A stretch of DNA of 64,000 bases from Paenibacillus sp. MBLB1832 (GTDB taxonomy: Bacteria; Bacillota; Bacilli; Paenibacillales; NBRC-103111): NCBI RefSeq assembly GCF_032271945.1, contig NZ_CP130319.1:4421001-4485000 (forward strand), in the 5' to 3' direction. The stretch's first letter is position 1. Every line of letters begins with the position of its first letter. The notes under the pieces are model-generated. The model made no database searches. It had not been told where the DNA came from and worked only from the letters and a program-made list of their open reading frames with translations. Of this stretch, positions 16,636-24,290 are shown piece after piece. The position numbers and the translations under genes are program-made.

Positions 16636-19600
16636 TCACTTCACCCGGACCGAATCTTTGCCCATGATCGTTTCAATCATGCGGATGAGGTCTTTATTCG
16701 GATCGACGCGGTACTGGTCGCTCAGTGCTAACAGCTTGTTGCCTCTTTCATAGAAAAGTGCAACGGCAAGTTGTCCCTTATGCAGCTTCAGCAGCGCCTT
16801 CAGCTGCAAGAGCTTATCCGGCTGCTCGCAGTCAGCCGTGATCTTGACGAAGACGCGCTGCGGCTTCGCCGTTGTGTCAGGGCGGCCACCCGCAGGGGCC
16901 GCCTGCGTTGGAGCGGCGCTGCGCGCGCCGCTCGCTGGGGCAGCCTGGCGCTGCGGACGACCCCTGACCTCGTCAGGGGATCGTCTAGCCGCAGGCTGCC
17001 GGCGAAGCCGCTGGACGGCCTCTGGGTCGTCCAGCGCGGCAAGCTGCTCCGCGAGCAGCTTGGGCGGGTCCTCGTCCTGAAGCTGCAGCTTCCCGCGGAC
17101 GAGAACGAGCCTGCCCTTCCCCACAAGCGGAGCCGACTTCTTCCAGGTCTCGGGGAACAAGACCACCTCGACTTTGTCAATGCGATCCTCCAGCTCCATG
17201 AAGGCCATGGGGTCGCCTTTTTTGGTCACGATCGTCTTATTCGAGAGGATCATGCCCGCAACCAGAACATCGCTGTGATCCGGCAGCTCGGTTAATTGAT
17301 GGATCTGCACGGCATCGATCTCAGCTAATGCTTCGACATAGGTGTCGAGTGGATGACCTGAGATATACATCCCGAGCAGTTCCTTCTCAAGCTCAAGCTG
17401 CTTGCTTTGCGGCATAGGCGGGATATTCGGCACTTCAACTTCCCAGTTCGGTTCCTCGACAAACCCGAAGAGATGAAGCTGTAAATCGTCCCGTTCTTTG
17501 CGCCATTTCGTCGCAGACGCAATCGTTTCATCCAGAATGGCTAGAAGCTGAGCCCGGTGGCCGCCAAGCGAATCGAAAGCCCCTCCTTGAATCAGGGATT
17601 CTACGACTCTTTTATTACACACACGCAGATCAACACGGCGACAGAAATCCAGCAGGCTTTCGAAAGGTCCTTTCTTTCTCTCGCTCAAAATAGCATCAAT
17701 CGCTTGCGTTCCCACATTCTTAATCGCAGCAAGTCCGAAACGAATCGCTCCCGCGCTAGGATCAGGTGTAAACACGGTTCTGCTTCCGTTCACATCTGGC
17801 GGTAAAACCGCGAGCTTCACGCGTCGGCATTCGTCGACATACTCGGCTACCTTACGGTGGTTGCCCATCACCGCCGTTAACATTGAAGCCATAAAATAAA
17901 TCGGATAATGAGCTTTGAGATAAGCAGTTTGGAACGCAAGCACCCCGTAGGCCGTTGCGTGCGCACGCGGGAAACCATAGTCCGCAAAGCGGACAATCAT
18001 ATCATAAACCAGGTTCGCTTCCTGCGCCGTGAAGCCTTGGCGCAAGCTGCCTGAGACGAAGTGAGTTCGTTCCTCATCCAGTACTTCCCGCTTCTTCTTT
18101 GATACGGCTCTACGCAATAAATCCGCTTCTCCTAGTGAAAATCCCGCCATGGAGGAAGCAATTTGCATAATTTGCTCCTGATACACGATAATCCCATACG
18201 TATCCCGAAGAATCGGTTCTAAAGTCGCATGCGGATAAGCAACCTCCACAAGCCCATGCTTGCCTGCAATGTACTTGGGAATAAACTCCATCGGACCTGG
18301 ACGGTACAAAGCAAGGACCGAGATAATATCCTCGAATTCGGAGGGTTTCAGCTCCTTCAGCACTTTACGAACGCCTGTTGACTCCAACTGAAAAACACCC
18401 GTTGTTTCACCTCGGCTGAGCATCTCGTAGGTCAAAGGGTCCGTGTCCATTTCAAGCTCGTCGAAGACAATGTGCACGCCTTCCATTTGCTCCAGCCAGT
18501 CCACGGTACGTTCAATAATCGAAAGCGTCCGCAAGCCGAGGAAGTCCATTTTAAGAAGACCGATCGCCTCCAGATGCTCCATTGTATACTGTGTGAGCGC
18601 GGTCTGCGTTGTGCCTTCTTGAAGCGGCACATATTGGGTCAATGGTTCACGTGAAATGACGACACCTGCAGCATGCGTGGACGCATGGCGCGGCATGCCT
18701 TCAACGCGCATCGCCATATCTAATAGTTCTGCGGTTTTAGGTTGTCTGGCTACCATGCCTTTCAAATCGGCGCTTACTTCCAGCGCTTCCTTCAGTGTCA
18801 TGCCAAGTTGATTCGGAATTGCCTTCGCTGCTCGATCAACGTCGCCATACGGAACATTCAGCACGCGCCCGACATCGCGTACAGCGGCTTTCGCCGCCAT
18901 CGTACCGAAAGTAATAATTTGCGCGACATGCTCATGACCGTATTTGGCCACGACATAGTCAATGACTTCATCCCGGCGTTCATCGCTGAAATCGATATCG
19001 ATATCGGGCATCGTGATCCGTTCTGGGTTCAAAAACCGTTCAAACAGCAGCTTATATTGCAACGGATCTACGTTCGTAATACGAAGTACATATGCGACTA
19101 AGCTTCCTGCCGATGAGCCCCGTCCAGGGCCCGTCATGATTCCTTTTTCATGAGCGAATCGGATGAAATCCCACACAATGAGAAAGTAATCAGAGAAGCC
19201 CATTTTCGCGATCACACCAAGCTCATAAGCAAGTCGCTCTTCCGCTTGTTGTTTCAGAGAACTGCTCCCTGGTTCGCTCCATTCCGGCTTGGAGCTGTAA
19301 CGCTGTTCAAGGCCTTGCCGACAAAGCTCCTGCAAATAGTCACCCGCCGTCATCCCCTCAGGGATAGGACGGAAGCTTGGCAAAATTGACTTCCCGAACG
19401 TCAGTTCGAGATTGCACCGAGAAGCAACCACAGCTGTGTTCGTAAGCGCCTCAGGAACATGGACAAATAATCGTCTCATCTCCTCCTCGCTTTTCAAATA
19501 CATCTGACTTGTGCCCATTTTGAGTCGATCCGTATCTTCGACGGTTTTGCCTGTGCCAATACAAATCAGGATATCTTGCATGACATGGTCAGGTTCCGTT

Positions 19601-20226
19601 ACATAGTGAACATCGTTCGTCGCTATCAACGGGATGCCCGTTTCCTTACTGAGCTCGATCATGGATGCCATAACTTTCTTCTGTTCGATCATGCCATGAT
19701 CTTGAATTTCCAGGAAATAATCGTCTCCGAAAATAGCGTGATACCGCTCCGCTGCTTGGCGGGCCTCATCGTACCGATTATGAAGCAAATGCTGTGACAC
19801 TTCGCTGCCCAAACAAGAACTCAAGCAAATGAGTCCTTCGGCATACTTCGCCAAATGTTCAAGGTCGATACGCGGTTTATAGTGAAAGCCCTCCAAATGG
19901 GCGATAGATGTGAGCTTCATGAGATTCTGATAGCCTTGTTCATTCTTAGCCAGCAAAATTAGATGATAAATCGGCTGCTCTTGCCGTGTTCCTTTTTCCC
20001 GAATCGAACCTGCGGTGAAATAGACCTCACAGCCGATAATCGGCTTGATGCCACGTTGTTTGCAAGCTTTGTAGAAAGCGATTGCGCCATACATAACGCC
20101 ATGATCGGTCAAAGCCAAAGAGGTCATGCCGAGCTGAGCCGCTTGTGACACAAGCTCCTCCATCCGTGCCGCACCGTCTAATAAGCTGTATTCACTATGC
20201 ACATGCAGATGGACAAACGAACTCAT
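16636..20226 (-). CDS. dnaE: DNA polymerase III subunit alpha (DnaE)
   Basis: Replicative polymerase that in Firmicutes extends lagging-strand primers alongside PolC. The 1196-residue protein begins with a PHP domain (HLHVHSEYSLLDGAARMEEL, TDHGVMYG). The palm follows, with the catalytic aspartates in PDIDIDFSDERR, then the thumb/fingers (GRGSSAGSLVAYVL), helix-hairpin-helix and an OB-fold (VLVAGMILSNK). Near the C-terminus lies an odd Arg/Pro/Ala-rich, very GC-rich linker (about 16860-17060) before the last beta-strand domain, making it longer than the roughly 1115-residue Bacillus form. The start follows AAGGGGGAA. Confidence 0.96.
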   Translation of the reverse strand: MSSFVHLHVHSEYSLLDGAARMEELVSQAAQLGMTSLALTDHGVMYGAIAFYKACKQRGIKPIIGCEVYFTAGSIREKGTRQEQPIYHLILLAKNEQGYQNLMKLTSIAHLEGFHYKPRIDLEHLAKYAEGLICLSSCLGSEVSQHLLHNRYDEARQAAERYHAIFGDDYFLEIQDHGMIEQKKVMASMIELSKETGIPLIATNDVHYVTEPDHVMQDILICIGTGKTVEDTDRLKMGTSQMYLKSEEEMRRLFVHVPEALTNTAVVASRCNLELTFGKSILPSFRPIPEGMTAGDYLQELCRQGLEQRYSSKPEWSEPGSSSLKQQAEERLAYELGVIAKMGFSDYFLIVWDFIRFAHEKGIMTGPGRGSSAGSLVAYVLRITNVDPLQYKLLFERFLNPERITMPDIDIDFSDERRDEVIDYVVAKYGHEHVAQIITFGTMAAKAAVRDVGRVLNVPYGDVDRAAKAIPNQLGMTLKEALEVSADLKGMVARQPKTAELLDMAMRVEGMPRHASTHAAGVVISREPLTQYVPLQEGTTQTALTQYTMEHLEAIGLLKMDFLGLRTLSIIERTVDWLEQMEGVHIVFDELEMDTDPLTYEMLSRGETTGVFQLESTGVRKVLKELKPSEFEDIISVLALYRPGPMEFIPKYIAGKHGLVEVAYPHATLEPILRDTYGIIVYQEQIMQIASSMAGFSLGEADLLRRAVSKKKREVLDEERTHFVSGSLRQGFTAQEANLVYDMIVRFADYGFPRAHATAYGVLAFQTAYLKAHYPIYFMASMLTAVMGNHRKVAEYVDECRRVKLAVLPPDVNGSRTVFTPDPSAGAIRFGLAAIKNVGTQAIDAILSERKKGPFESLLDFCRRVDLRVCNKRVVESLIQGGAFDSLGGHRAQLLAILDETIASATKWRKERDDLQLHLFGFVEEPNWEVEVPNIPPMPQSKQLELEKELLGMYISGHPLDTYVEALAEIDAVQIHQLTELPDHSDVLVAGMILSNKTIVTKKGDPMAFMELEDRIDKVEVVLFPETWKKSAPLVGKGRLVLVRGKLQLQDEDPPKLLAEQLAALDDPEAVQRLRRQPAARRSPDEVRGRPQRQAAPASGARSAAPTQAAPAGGRPDTTAKPQRVFVKITADCEQPDKLLQLKALLKLHKGQLAVALFYERGNKLLALSDQYRVDPNKDLIRMIETIMGKDSVRVK

Positions 20227-20270
20227 CCGCGGGTTCCCCCTTTCTCGAGTGAAATATTCCTTCTATTTTA

Positions 20271-20300
20271 TCATATTGAGGCCAGGCAGTCCCATAGAGT
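20271..20300 (+). promoter_or_regulatory. Candidate sigma-E promoter of ytrH-ytrI
   Basis: TCATATT (20271-20277), a 15-base spacer and CATAGAGT (20293-20300) approximate the sporulation sigma-E consensus (-35 ATATT, -10 CATACAnT). It sits about 60 bases before the ytrH ATG. B. subtilis ytrH is expressed in the mother cell under sigma-E, which fits; the match is by eye. Confidence 0.45.
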
Positions 20301-20360
20301 AGTAAGAGAGTTTGTCCTTGGAACTCCTCTTACCTCACGTTGAAAGGAAGCGATCGGGCC

Positions 20361-20693
20361 ATGGCTGGCTTCTGGGCAAGTATCATCATGTATTTCTGCA
20401 TTGCATTTGGTGTTGTATTTGGAGGCAGTATGTTGAGCGGGATCGCCGCCGTGCTGACGTTGCAGTCTCCCACGGAGAAAATGCTGCACATTTCGGAAAG
20501 TATTAAGATTTGGGCCATGGTCGCTGCCGTCGGCGGCACGATTGATCCTATCCGCTATATTGAAAGCCATGTGGCCATTGGTCATTTGAATCCAGCCATT
20601 AAGCAAATTGTGTATATTGTCGTTGCTTTCACAGGAGCTCAATTCGGGACTGCGTTGATACAAATGATCTGCAAGGGAGGCCATCAGCCTTGA
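20361..20693 (+). CDS. ytrH: Sporulation membrane protein YtrH
   Basis: A 110-residue integral membrane protein of the YtrH family, needed for efficient sporulation in B. subtilis. It has an N-terminal span (IIMYFCIAFGVVFGGSMLSG), the IKIWAMVAAVGGTIDPI segment and a second hydrophobic stretch (IVYIVVAFTGAQFGTALIQM). The ATG lies 11 bases after AAAGGAA; an in-frame TTG at 20340 has no ribosome site. It is transcribed divergently from dnaE and overlaps ytrI by TTGA. Confidence 0.88.
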   Translation: MAGFWASIIMYFCIAFGVVFGGSMLSGIAAVLTLQSPTEKMLHISESIKIWAMVAAVGGTIDPIRYIESHVAIGHLNPAIKQIVYIVVAFTGAQFGTALIQMICKGGHQP

Positions 20694-21181
20694 GAGTCCC
20701 TCCTTTTGCCCGATATCAGCGACTGCTTGCGAGCTTCGGCATCTTCTTATCGGGAGCGATCGTAGGGAGCGCCGTCTATATGAGCATTCATCAGCACACG
20801 TATAATGAGCTATACATTCAATTGCACAAATATATTGAAGAAAATGCTGATCTGCGAGCTGATATCGATAGCTTAAACAAGACAAAAAATAAACAAACAC
20901 TAGTCAGTGTGGTGAATGTCCATCTCGTGCCAAAATCGGAAGCCGAACTCATCAGCGAGGACATTCAGAAGGAAATCGAAGGCGATGTCAAAAGCGAGTT
21001 AAAACTTGTCATCGGCCAAAAAGCAACCTTCGTGCGGGATTCGCAGCCGCTTTATGAACGGATAATCACGCAGCGCACGTATTTTCTGCATGATAAAAAA
21101 TATATCGTCGAGGTCAAATCCATTGTCCTGATTCAGACTGAATTAACAATTTGGATTACAGCTCAGGAGAAAAAAACATAG
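20690..21181 (+). CDS. ytrI: Sporulation membrane protein YtrI
   Basis: A 163-residue bitopic protein. It has one N-terminal membrane span (LLASFGIFLSGAIVGSAVYM), a coiled-coil-like stretch (YIQLHKYIEENADLRADIDSL) and an extracytoplasmic domain. Length, topology and position after ytrH match YtrI, a sporulation protein of the mother-cell membrane. Translation begins at TTG 20690, whose TTGA also contains the ytrH stop; GGGAGG lies upstream. Confidence 0.85.
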   Translation: MRVPPFARYQRLLASFGIFLSGAIVGSAVYMSIHQHTYNELYIQLHKYIEENADLRADIDSLNKTKNKQTLVSVVNVHLVPKSEAELISEDIQKEIEGDVKSELKLVIGQKATFVRDSQPLYERIITQRTYFLHDKKYIVEVKSIVLIQTELTIWITAQEKKT

Positions 21182-21266
21182 GATTCCTCGATGGCGAATC
21201 TTGCAATCTCCCGTCAAAATCGCTAAAGTTAACTTTAAAATCAACGATAAGGGACGGAATATCGCT

Positions 21267-21560
21267 ATGTTCGCCATTCAATCGATTCTTTTTATTCTTA
21301 TTTGCTTACTGCTCGGCTTCACGCTTTATTACAGCGTTCGTTCGAGAAGAGAAAGTGATCCTGCCAAGCGCGGCTTATATACCGCTCGTATGAACATATG
21401 CATGGGCTTCATGCTCGTGATGATTGCGATTACGCAAATCTTCTTCTTCAGCGAATCCAGCTTCCGCCGGATCTTCGGAACCGTTCTCGTGCTGATCGGC
21501 GTCTTTAATGTGTTCGTTGGCATTCGCAACCACGGGCATTGGGATCGCCAGCTTCGCTAG
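21267..21560 (+). CDS. ytpI: YtpI-like membrane protein
   Basis: A 97-residue protein with three membrane segments (FAIQSILFILICLLLGFTLY, an ICMGFMLVMIAITQIFFF span and FGTVLVLIGVFNVFVGI). It matches YtpI in size, topology and position next to ytoI. The function is unknown. ATG 21267 with a weak AAGGGA was preferred; an in-frame TTG at 21201 would add 22 hydrophilic residues. It converges on ytoI, and the palindrome CTAG supplies both stop codons. The nrnA gene that separates ytrI and ytpI in B. subtilis is not here. Confidence 0.75.
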   Translation: MFAIQSILFILICLLLGFTLYYSVRSRRESDPAKRGLYTARMNICMGFMLVMIAITQIFFFSESSFRRIFGTVLVLIGVFNVFVGIRNHGHWDRQLR

Positions 21561-22885
21561 ATCACTTGTGCGGTCAGCATCGCTTTGGAAACCAATGTTC
21601 CCGCATGATAAATTTCTACATCGATCTTGCCAAATTTACGGCTCACCTCAATGATGGTGGGTCGTATTTCTATTTTGGAATCAATTTGAAGCGGCTTGAG
21701 GAAGTAGGTCGACATGTTATCCATGACGAGATCGCCCTTCTTATGCTCCTGCACGATGCGATAGGCGGCTTGTGTCATAAGCGTGGTTAACACGCCTTCT
21801 GAAACGGTTCCTAAATGATTGGTCATCTGCGGTGTAATCATACCGTGGAACTGCAATTTACCTCGCTCATCGCGCACTTCTTCCATCCCCGACCAGATCA
21901 AATCCTCAAAAGTCTCTCCGTTCTGCGGCTGCTTCTGGATCGACTGCATCGCCTTCAGGATATCACTGCGGTTGAGGACGCCGACAATTTTGCGATTCGT
22001 GTCCACGACAGGCAGCAGTTCAATCCCTTCCCACACCATCATATGAGCAGCAGATGCGACCGAGGTTTGCGGGGAAACGGTTAGGGGGTTGCGCGTCATT
22101 AATTTCTCCACCGTTTGCTGCAAGCTCGCGCCAACCATATCTTTCGAGGTGACGACACCGATAATGCGATTCCACTCATCGACGACTGGAAACCGGCTGT
22201 AGCCCGTATCCTCTGACATGCGCTGCCAATCCTTCAAGGTACTGTTCGCTTTCAGCGCGAAAAGGGCGGCACCTGTGGTGAGAATATCCTCCACCAGCAT
22301 GATTTTCTTTTTAATCAAACGATCGTAGATGGCTCTATTAATCATGGATGCGACGGTAAATGTATCATAACTGCTGGATATAATCGGCAGCTCTAACTCG
22401 TCCGCCAACACCTTCACTTCCGTGCTCGTGTTGAAACCACCCGTAATGAGAACGCCCGCTCCTTGCTCCAATGCGCAAATATGAGCTCGATTTCGGTTAC
22501 CTACGATGAGCAAGCTGCCCGCTTCAATGTAGCGCATCATCGCATCTTGCTCCATGGCGCCAATGACGAACTTGTGCAAAGTTTTGTGGAGCCCTTTGGC
22601 ACCGCCAAGCACCTGTCCGTCAACCATATTCACGACTTCGGCAAACGTAAGCTTATCAATGTTCTGGCGGAGCTTCTTCTCTACACGAACGGTTCCAATC
22701 CGCTCTTTCGTTGAGACTAATCCCTGATTTTCCGCTTCCTTAATGGCACGATAGGCGGTGCCTTCGCTAACTTCCATATTTTTGGCGATTTTACGCACCG
22801 AAATCCGACTTCCTAGCTTCAGATCCTCGATATGCCGCAAAATCTGTTCATGTTTCGTTAAATGATCGACTGACTGTGTGTCCAA
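21557..22885 (-). CDS. ytoI: HTH/DRTGG/CBS/hotdog protein YtoI
   Basis: A 442-residue multidomain regulator. It has an N-terminal winged helix (GSRISVRKIAKNMEVSEGTAYRAIKEA, about 20-60), a DRTGG domain (about 85-190, GVLITGGFNTSTEV), two CBS motifs (about 195-315, DTGYSRFPVVDEWNRIIGVV) and a C-terminal thioesterase-like hotdog (about 335-442). B. subtilis YtoI has the same arrangement. The CBS and DRTGG units probably bind nucleotides such as c-di-AMP or AMP and gate DNA or acyl binding, but the ligand is unknown. It starts with TTG behind GAGGTG. Confidence 0.88.
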   Translation of the reverse strand: MDTQSVDHLTKHEQILRHIEDLKLGSRISVRKIAKNMEVSEGTAYRAIKEAENQGLVSTKERIGTVRVEKKLRQNIDKLTFAEVVNMVDGQVLGGAKGLHKTLHKFVIGAMEQDAMMRYIEAGSLLIVGNRNRAHICALEQGAGVLITGGFNTSTEVKVLADELELPIISSSYDTFTVASMINRAIYDRLIKKKIMLVEDILTTGAALFALKANSTLKDWQRMSEDTGYSRFPVVDEWNRIIGVVTSKDMVGASLQQTVEKLMTRNPLTVSPQTSVASAAHMMVWEGIELLPVVDTNRKIVGVLNRSDILKAMQSIQKQPQNGETFEDLIWSGMEEVRDERGKLQFHGMITPQMTNHLGTVSEGVLTTLMTQAAYRIVQEHKKGDLVMDNMSTYFLKPLQIDSKIEIRPTIIEVSRKFGKIDVEIYHAGTLVSKAMLTAQVI

Positions 22886-22971
22886 CTGTTACACCTCACC
22901 CCTGAGATCCTGTATTACTCTGTACTACTAGTATACGCGCTCCCAGACTTAAGAACAATGAGGGCTTCCGC

Positions 22972-23011
22972 AAAAAAGAAAAGCATACAACCCTAGTTGG
23001 TTGCATGCTTT
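22972..23011 (-). terminator. Rho-independent terminator after the 23.0-23.3 kb gene
   Basis: AGCATACAACC pairs with GGTTGCATGCT (one mismatch), followed on the minus strand by TTTCTTTTTTG, 36 bases after the stop of the small membrane protein gene. Confidence 0.7.
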
Positions 23012-23046
23012 CATTATACCAAACATGTGTTCGATGTCAAAACGAC

Positions 23047-23334
23047 TTACTTGCGAAATTGCAGCAGCTTTCTTCTGCCTTGAACGAGCTGCTCCATTTG
23101 CCATTTCTTCATGCGGTTGATGCGGAGCTGTTGTTTGCGTTTTTCTTCATCTACGCCAAGGATTTGATGCAAATGAGCAGCGATGATGAGCAACGCCATC
23201 ACGAGCCAAATGACGCTGAACACCATCGGGAGGGAACCGACATCACGGAACTGCAGCTTTGGAATCGAGTAAAATAGCATGCCTACGGCCACGCCCATGT
23301 ACAACACATTTTTGAAACCTTTCACTTCATCCAC
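23047..23334 (-). CDS. Small two-span membrane protein, unknown
   Basis: A roughly 95-residue protein with two hydrophobic segments (VLYMGVAVGMLFYSI and VFSVIWLVMALLIIAAHLHQIL) and a basic tail (KRKQQLRINRMKKWQ). I do not recognise the family. The frame is open to 23394, but that start is a TTG without a ribosome site. A GTG at 23334 (or the next GTG) lies behind GAAAGG; the exact start is uncertain. It is a single gene with its own terminator. Confidence 0.6.
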   Translation of the reverse strand: MDEVKGFKNVLYMGVAVGMLFYSIPKLQFRDVGSLPMVFSVIWLVMALLIIAAHLHQILGVDEEKRKQQLRINRMKKWQMEQLVQGRRKLLQFRK

Positions 23335-23423
23335 ACGCCTTTCATTTAAAATGACCAAAACTCGCTCACTACGTACTACCAGTGTATGAGACAAGTTATG
23401 GGAATATGAACGTTAGGACTGTG

Positions 23424-24152
23424 TTATTCCATGTCAAAGCCTTGACTGCTTAGAAAGGCTTTCATATGCTTCCTAGGGCGCAACGCTTTCGCGGCCATTT
23501 CTTTGGACCAGGTCGTGTCGACCTTGCCATTGGTCCGCCGGTGCATGTAAGCGCGGATCGTCTCGTCGTACGCCGAGACGGCGCTTGGGTTGGCCGTATA
23601 CCGATTCTCGTGGTATACGGCTTCTTGCGGGAGCCGCGGGCGATGCAGCGGCTCTTGGTCCGGCATGCCGATGCACATGCCGAAGACCGGGTACACGAGC
23701 TGGGGGAGACCCAGCAGCTCGGAGACATCGGCGGGCTTGTTGCGCAGCCCGCCAATGTAGCAGACGCCGAGGCCGAACGACTCGGCGGCGATCGCTGCAT
23801 TTTGCGCAGCTAATGCAGCTTCGACCGTGGCAATGATGAGATTCTCCGCATTGCCTGTGATGGGTGTGTCACCGTGGCGGTGAGCCGCTTCCGCGTAACG
23901 GTGCAGGTCTGCGCACCAGACGAGGAACAGCGGACACTCGCTGACGTAAGCTTGCTGGCCGGCTAGCTCGGCTAGCTGGCTTTTCAATGCAGCGTCGGTG
24001 ATGTGAATCACACTGTAAGCCTGCATATTGCTCGATGTGGAGGCCGCCTGCGCGGCACTCAGTATGGCCTCGCGCTGTTCACGGCTGAAAGGCACATCCT
24101 TGAATTTACGGATGGAGCGATGTTGAAGCAGGAGGTTGATGACATCATTCAT
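23424..24152 (-). CDS. NfrA-type NADPH nitroreductase
   Basis: A 242-residue FMN-dependent nitroreductase of the oxygen-insensitive NfsA/NfrA group. It has the N-terminal HRSIRKFKDVPFS (FMN phosphate contacts), the AASTSSNMQAYSVI segment and the ESFGLGVCYIGGLRN loop that closes over FMN. The C-terminus carries RYTANPSAVSAYDETIRAYMHRR. It probably reduces quinones or flavins and nitro compounds with NADPH. ATG 24152 follows AAGGACG. The 3' half (23480-23800) is sharply more GC-rich than the rest. Confidence 0.88.
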   Translation of the reverse strand: MNDVINLLLQHRSIRKFKDVPFSREQREAILSAAQAASTSSNMQAYSVIHITDAALKSQLAELAGQQAYVSECPLFLVWCADLHRYAEAAHRHGDTPITGNAENLIIATVEAALAAQNAAIAAESFGLGVCYIGGLRNKPADVSELLGLPQLVYPVFGMCIGMPDQEPLHRPRLPQEAVYHENRYTANPSAVSAYDETIRAYMHRRTNGKVDTTWSKEMAAKALRPRKHMKAFLSSQGFDME

Positions 24153-24238
24153 AGACAGACCACGTCCTTCATTTTTTATCAGTATGAAAAAAATAATAAC
24201 CCTTTCGTCCATTCTCGTCACTTTTTTATAAATAATCC

Positions 24239-24282
24239 AAAAAAATCGCCAACCACCTGCTCAACAGGCAAGTCTGGCGATC
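24239..24282 (-). terminator. Rho-independent terminator after the DUF4157 gene
   Basis: ATCGCCA / TGGCGAT with an inner GCCTG/CAGGC stem is followed by a T-run on the minus strand, 9 bases after the stop codon. Confidence 0.75.
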
Positions 24283-24290
24283 TTCTTCAT

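Noticed and set aside
16771-17295. Long plus-strand frame opposite the dnaE C-terminus
   Set aside because: It follows the GC-rich linker; its Arg/Leu/Ala composition is typical of shadow frames and there is no start signal.
23047-23334. The small membrane protein near the DUF4157 gene as its immunity protein
   Set aside because: The nitroreductase gene lies between them, it has its own terminator, and a cytoplasmic nuclease would not be expected to need a two-span membrane immunity protein.
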